Shown here: in pieces, positions 5,503 to 8,967 of the stretch | How positions within the stretch are numbered: position 1 is the stretch's first letter | Layout of the letters: every line of letters begins with the position of its first letter | Assembly (NCBI GenBank): GCA_020354155.1 | Contig: CP070644.1 | Span: 262,389-271,355, forward strand | Source of the DNA: Nitrospiraceae bacterium | GTDB lineage: Bacteria; Nitrospirota; Thermodesulfovibrionia; UBA6902 | Length of the DNA: 8,967 bases | Reading direction: 5' to 3' | Notes under the pieces: generated by a model | Told to the model about the DNA's origin: nothing | The model's input: the letters and a program-made list of their open reading frames with translations, nothing else | The model's database searches: none | Translations under genes and position numbers: made by a program

Positions 5503-5638
5503 TCACACATATTATCGGACTCAGAGTACGGCGTTTATCATCAATTTTAAAATCGAAGTTGCAATTTTCAATTTGTCGTTACTTCTTTAACAGACACGTG
5601 CAAATTAATTAACAGCTCTTATTTAGAAAGGCACGTTT

Positions 5639-5800
5639 ATGAACGCAAGACAAATAATGTCTTCCTGCCAGGTTGCAGCTTGCCTCAGTGTCGGCCTTAA
5701 CAGATCCATCAGGCTTATCCACTTTTCTCATACATTTCTTCGCTTCAATAAAACAGTCTTAGACTGTGCTGAAATTCGTTCATATAAGAAAGGAGGATAG
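5639..5800 (+). CDS. Possible 53-residue leader ORF
   Basis: An ATG at 5639 opens 53 codons (MNARQIMSSCQ... ending RSYKKGG) up to TAG 5798-5800, with AAAGG (5627-5631) 7 nt upstream. Its last codons coincide with a strong AAGGAGG that has no start codon at a working distance. It matches no family I know and has no signal peptide or membrane helix. It may be a leader peptide for the TRAP operon, a remnant, or chance. Confidence 0.25.
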   Translation: MNARQIMSSCQVAACLSVGLNRSIRLIHFSHTFLRFNKTVLDCAEIRSYKKGG

Positions 5801-5836
5801 GCAACAAGAAGGACCTTTTTATATAACTCATGAATC

Positions 5837-5860
5837 ATGCTCTCAGTCAACGAAGAGCAT
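5837..5860 (+). other. Short RNA hairpin before the receptor RBS
   Basis: ATGCTCT (5837-5843) and AGAGCAT (5854-5860) form a perfect 7-bp stem with a 10-nt loop. It lies 11 nt before the AAGGAGG (5872-5878) of the receptor gene. It may keep the ribosome binding site accessible or guard the mRNA; regulation is not demonstrated by the sequence. Confidence 0.3.
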
Positions 5861-5889
5861 ATATCTTAAAGAAGGAGGAGCAGAATAGT

Positions 5890-6864
5890 ATGAAAAAAAA
5901 TCTGTTTATAATTATCGCCGTCAGCTGTGCACTGGTAATGCTGACCTTTGCATTGCCCGGTGATTCACCTGCCAAGAAAAGGGTTGTCTTCGGCGGTGGA
6001 CCTGCAGGCGGTACATTCCAGGTAGTCGCAAACGCGATTCAGACATATAAGCCGGTGAAAGACATCAAGGGCTTTACAGTAAAGGCACAGTCATCAGCCG
6101 GCTCTGTGGAAAACCTCAGAAAAGTAGATGCAGGCAAACACCAGTTTTCCGTCGTCTACTCGGGGCATGCGTACCTCGGCAGAAACGGAATGATGAAAAA
6201 TGATACCAAAAAATATGAAAATGTTATGGCCGTTGCCTATCTCTACGGCGCTCCAGCCCAGCTTGTCGTCAAGAAGGGTTCGGGCATCAAGAGCACAAAA
6301 GATTTGGTCGGCAAAAAGGTCGGTGTCGGTAATGCAGGCTCAGGCGCATTTGCAAACTGCGAGATGTTCTTTACCCACTTGGGGGTATGGGACAAGATCG
6401 AGCGGAATGCCATGGGTTATAATGACGCAGCCCAGGCCTTCGGCAACAACCAGCTTGATGCCTTCTGGCTCTTTACAGCATTCCCGAGCGGTGCGGTAAT
6501 CATGGCAGCACAGACAAACGATATTGACCTCATCAATATTGGAAAAGACGCTGAAGAAGCCGGTTACTTCAAGAAATATCCCTACTTCGGAAAGCTGAGT
6601 ATTCCTGCCGGTACCTATAAGGGCGTGGATCATGAAACTCCATCTTTCTTTGACTCTACACTATGGGTGGCAAACGCTAAGGTCTCGGATGATGTGGTCT
6701 ATGAACTTCTCTCAACGATCTTTACCGATGAGGGTCTGGCGCACATGGTTGGCCAGAAGAAAACCTTCAAGGCAATGAGTGTCAAGGACGGCATCAAGGG
6801 CATCGTTACCCCCATTCATCCCGGAGCAATAAAGTTCTGGAAAGAAAAGGGTGTTATGAAATAA
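5890..6864 (+). CDS. TAXI family TRAP transporter solute-binding protein
   Basis: Periplasmic receptor that captures a small organic ligand and delivers it to the TRAP permease. The start at 5890 gives 324 residues; it is preferred over an in-frame ATG at 5830 because AAGGAGGAG (5872-5880) directly precedes it and the product then begins with a proper signal peptide: MKKN, hydrophobic 5-21, cleavage probably near 24-28. TAXI hallmarks: FGGGPAGGTFQVVANAI (34-50), SAGSVENLRKVDAGKHQF (69-86), DLVGKKVGVGNAGSGAF (138-154) and the C-terminal HPGAIKFWKEKG (310-321). TAXI receptors are often associated with glutamate, 2-oxoglutarate or other carboxylates, but the ligand cannot be told here. It heads the operon, followed after 100 nt by the fused permease. 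Confidence 0.95.
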   Translation: MKKNLFIIIAVSCALVMLTFALPGDSPAKKRVVFGGGPAGGTFQVVANAIQTYKPVKDIKGFTVKAQSSAGSVENLRKVDAGKHQFSVVYSGHAYLGRNGMMKNDTKKYENVMAVAYLYGAPAQLVVKKGSGIKSTKDLVGKKVGVGNAGSGAFANCEMFFTHLGVWDKIERNAMGYNDAAQAFGNNQLDAFWLFTAFPSGAVIMAAQTNDIDLINIGKDAEEAGYFKKYPYFGKLSIPAGTYKGVDHETPSFFDSTLWVANAKVSDDVVYELLSTIFTDEGLAHMVGQKKTFKAMSVKDGIKGIVTPIHPGAIKFWKEKGVMK

Positions 6865-6884
6865 GGCACTAAGGCACAGCGGTC

Positions 6885-6923
6885 CAAAGGCACAGAGTGG
6901 TTAGATTAAACTTTGTGCCTTTG
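6885..6923 (+). repeat. Intercistronic hairpin between receptor and permease genes
   Basis: CAAAGGCACA (6885-6894) and TGTGCCTTTG (6914-6923) form a perfect 10-bp stem around a 19-nt loop; extending inward gives 12 of 13 matches. A second partial copy of the motif, AAGGCACAG (6871-6879), precedes it. The GTGCCTTTG-type wording resembles dispersed intergenic repeats. Placed between a highly needed binding protein and its permease, it could stabilise the upstream mRNA or dampen downstream expression, as REP-type structures do elsewhere. Confidence 0.55.
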
Positions 6924-6964
6924 CCTCTCTGCCACTTTCTCACTTTCTCAGAAAATGAGGGAAC

Positions 6965-8683
6965 ATGTACGATAAATTAAACAAAATCGAGAAATTAGTA
7001 TTTGATGCATGCTCGTTAATTCTTGTCCTGTTTTATTCCTATTCAGCGGTGCTGCAGCCGGCATCGACACAATATCACAGGGGGATATACGTCATTATTA
7101 CCTATGTTCTTGTTTTTTTATTATATCAGTCAAAATCCAGAATTTTGAGGGTTGTGGACTATGTGTTGATGCTGTTATCGATTGTGAGTGTCGGGTACTG
7201 GATACTCAACTTTGAAGTAATAAACTATCGCACGGGCGCAGAAACACAGCTGGACATGATCATGGCCGTCATTGGCGTGCTTATCGGCATTGAACTTGCC
7301 AGAAGAGTCGTTGGAACTGTTTTTGTGATACTTGGCACTTTACTGCTTCTGTACGGAGTCTACGGTGAGTATATGCCTGAACTTATTTCTCATGCAGGCG
7401 ATACATTCCCGGAGCTGTGCATCAGCATCTTCTATAAGAGTGATGGTGTATTCGGCATCATGGCCAATGTGCTGGCAACCTATGTACTGCTCTTTGTCAT
7501 TTTCGGGGCCTTTCTCGAAAAGTGCGGTGCCGAGAAATTTTTCATTGATTATCCCCTTGCTGCTGTTGGTCACAAGGTGGGCGGCCCCGGCAAGGTGTCT
7601 GTTATTGCAAGCGGTCTTTTCGGTTCCATATCTGGCAGCGCCATAGCAAACACCGTCTCAACAGGAGCCTTTACAATCCCGATGATGAAGAAGGCCGGTT
7701 TCAAGCCCCATATTGCCGGAGGTATAGAGCCGGCCGCCTCTATCGGCGGCATGTTCATGCCCCCAATCATGGGTGCCGGAGGCTTTATTATGGCTGAGCT
7801 CACCGGCATGCCCTATTCAAAGATCATGCTTGTCGCCATATTCCCCGCTCTCATGTACTTTTTCAGCGTCTACATGATGGTCCATTTTTATGCGAAAAAG
7901 AACAATATCGTTGGAGAGAAATCAGAACACAGTTCCAGCTATATTCTGAAAAATGAATGGTTCTACACAATGCCCCTCATTGTGATTACGATCTTTATGC
8001 TCACCGGGTATTCACCGGCCTATTCTGCAATCCTTGGCATCGTGGCCTGTCTTGTTGTCAGCTGGTTCAGGAAAGATACTCGGATTGGCCTGAAAAGATT
8101 TGTTGAGGCATCCCGGCAGGGCGCTGAGAGCAGCCTGAAGATCGGCGCGACGGTAGGAGTTATCGGGATCATCATCGGGGTACTTACCTACAGCGGATTA
8201 ATGCTCACCATAGCTGATATTGTCATTGAACTTGCAGCTGGCAAACTGTTCCTTACCATTCTTCTCATAGCTCTTGTTTCACTTGTGCTTGGTATGGGTG
8301 TGCCTGTGACAGCTGCCTATCTGATCACTGCTGTTGTGGCTGTACCAGCCTTGACCCACCTAGGTGTAAATGACATTGCGGCCCACATGATCGTCTACTG
8401 GCTGTCCCAGGATTCGAACATTACACCACCTGTATGTATAGCTGCCTTTGCGGGAGCAACCATTGCCAAGGCCAATATGTGGAAAACTGCATTTGCTTCT
8501 TTTAAATTTGCCAAGTTCCTCTATCTTGGTGCCTTTCTGTTCGGCTATGTCCCGGGTTTTACATTAAATGGCAGCACCATGGACATAGTCAAAGCATTTA
8601 TGCTCATCATAATCGGCACCTATGGATATACCTGGCTTCTTAGCGGTACATGGACAGGGTATTTCAAGAAATCGCCGGCATAA
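6965..8683 (+). CDS. TRAP transporter fused permease (DctQ-DctM type)
   Basis: A 572-residue polytopic inner-membrane protein that moves the ligand using an ion gradient (Na+ in characterised systems). The N-terminal part (about 10-130) holds four or more hydrophobic helices corresponding to the small DctQ subunit. The rest is the DctM-like transport domain, with GSISGSAIANTVSTGAF (220-236), EPAASIGGMFMPP (255-267), LGMGVPVTAAYLI (442-454) and ITPPVCIAAFAGA (486-498), the two re-entrant hairpin regions and their repeat partners. It is shorter than many fused TAXI-type permeases (roughly 620-700 residues in my recollection), the deficit lying in the C-terminal helices; the frame is intact. The ribosome binding site TGAGGG (6956-6961) is close to the ATG. 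The uspA-like gene follows after 32 nt. Confidence 0.93.
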   Translation: MYDKLNKIEKLVFDACSLILVLFYSYSAVLQPASTQYHRGIYVIITYVLVFLLYQSKSRILRVVDYVLMLLSIVSVGYWILNFEVINYRTGAETQLDMIMAVIGVLIGIELARRVVGTVFVILGTLLLLYGVYGEYMPELISHAGDTFPELCISIFYKSDGVFGIMANVLATYVLLFVIFGAFLEKCGAEKFFIDYPLAAVGHKVGGPGKVSVIASGLFGSISGSAIANTVSTGAFTIPMMKKAGFKPHIAGGIEPAASIGGMFMPPIMGAGGFIMAELTGMPYSKIMLVAIFPALMYFFSVYMMVHFYAKKNNIVGEKSEHSSSYILKNEWFYTMPLIVITIFMLTGYSPAYSAILGIVACLVVSWFRKDTRIGLKRFVEASRQGAESSLKIGATVGVIGIIIGVLTYSGLMLTIADIVIELAAGKLFLTILLIALVSLVLGMGVPVTAAYLITAVVAVPALTHLGVNDIAAHMIVYWLSQDSNITPPVCIAAFAGATIAKANMWKTAFASFKFAKFLYLGAFLFGYVPGFTLNGSTMDIVKAFMLIIIGTYGYTWLLSGTWTGYFKKSPA

Positions 8684-8715
8684 GAATAGGTCCGGAATAA
8701 ATTAAAGGATAAGCG

Positions 8716-8967
8716 ATGAAAGAAAATATTCCAGCAAAAATTCCAAAAGTTGAATACAAAAGAATCCTGTACACAACAGACCTGTCTGAAAGCGGCCGCC
8801 ATGCTTTCCACCACGCTGCAAGTCTTACCAACTGCTACGGAGCGGATTTGACCGTTATCCATGTTGTAGAAGGCGGTCCTGAACTGGATAAACGTCTTTT
8901 CAGTTATGTGGATGAAAAACTCTGGGAGGAGATCAAAACAAGAAATTTACAGGAAGCCCGTGACATC
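8716..8967 (+). CDS. Universal stress protein (UspA family), N-terminal part
   Basis: The first 84 codons of a gene cut by the right edge. After a short 15-residue N-terminal tail, RILYTTDLSESGRHAFHHA (16-34) gives the first strand and the D22/S24 turn of the Usp nucleotide-binding fold, and ADLTVIHVVE (43-52) the second strand. A helical segment starts near 55. The ATP-binding GxxGxxxxG(S/T) motif would lie beyond the window, so ATP binding cannot be judged. AAAGGA (8704-8709) lies 6 nt upstream, and the gene follows the permease by 32 nt, so it is in the TRAP operon. A precedent is TeaD, a UspA protein regulating the TeaABC TRAP transporter of Halomonas; a similar role here is inference. 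Confidence 0.9.
   Translation, partial: MKENIPAKIPKVEYKRILYTTDLSESGRHAFHHAASLTNCYGADLTVIHVVEGGPELDKRLFSYVDEKLWEEIKTRNLQEARDI

Larger units (their letters stand above)
5263..5889 (+). promoter_or_regulatory. Promoter and long leader region of the TRAP operon
   Basis: A stretch of about 630 bp without a recognised gene. It contains an imperfect nested inverted repeat just after pirin (AGTATCT 5264-5270, AGATACT 5306-5312), ATGATA half sites (5403-5541), a promoter (5474-5502), a possible 53-codon ORF (5639-5800) and an RNA hairpin (5837-5860) ahead of the receptor ribosome binding site. If the promoter is used, the untranslated leader is about 380 nt, long enough for regulatory RNA. No known riboswitch class is recognised. 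Confidence 0.5.

Noticed and set aside
5830..5889. Upstream in-frame start for the TAXI receptor (20 extra residues)
   Set aside because: No ribosome binding site before 5830; the extension is polar and would bury the signal peptide, while 5890 has a strong AAGGAGG.
8620..8862. Minus-strand ORF across the permease end and the UspA start
   Set aside because: It lies opposite two well-supported genes and shows no motif.

Overview
The window looks like a chromosomal segment from an anaerobic or microaerophilic Gram-negative bacterium. Evidence for this is a rubrerythrin, two exported proteins with Sec signal peptides (YceI and a TAXI receptor), a TRAP transporter, and strong AGGAGG-type ribosome binding sites. 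By eye the GC content is moderate (mid-40s to about 50%) with AT-rich intergenic DNA. Nitrospirota or Desulfobacterota would fit the gene mix and the style of intergenic repeats, but no marker gene here fixes the taxonomy. No rRNA, tRNA, CRISPR array, transposase or phage gene is visible.

Left edge (1-771, minus strand): an open frame running off the window encodes a complete nucleosidase/phosphorylase-like domain joined directly to the beginning of a family 2 glycosyltransferase. It is divergent from an overlapping pair on the plus strand (904-2462): rubrerythrin (peroxide reduction) and a lactate/malate dehydrogenase-family protein with an atypical nucleotide-binding site. Next comes a 69-residue cysteine-rich protein (2532-2741), whose Shine-Dalgarno sequence can be closed off by an 11-bp stem.

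Middle (2742-3456): mostly small elements. These are a long imperfect hairpin, a 51-residue very basic protein on the minus strand that is absent from simple ORF lists, a roughly 115-bp inverted-repeat element of MITE type, and two overlapping palindromes in front of the next gene.

3457-5262: a half-size TMEM165/GDT1 (UPF0016) membrane protein, probably a divalent cation (Mn2+/Ca2+) exporter, then a secreted YceI lipocalin-like protein and a pirin 24 bp behind it. With rubrerythrin these give the left two thirds a redox/metal stress flavour.

5263-8967: a 570-bp promoter and leader region with a good sigma70-type promoter, a set of ATGATA half sites and a possible small ORF. It leads into a transport operon: TAXI-type solute receptor, an intercistronic hairpin, a fused DctQM permease, and a UspA-type stress protein cut by the right edge. 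Receptor plus fused permease form a complete TRAP-TAXI uptake system of unknown substrate. The UspA protein is a plausible nucleotide-binding regulator of it. The least ordinary items are the nucleosidase-GT2 fusion, the RBS-sequestering hairpin, the lone half-size exporter with an altered signature and palindromic leader, and the dehydrogenase with a changed cofactor pocket.
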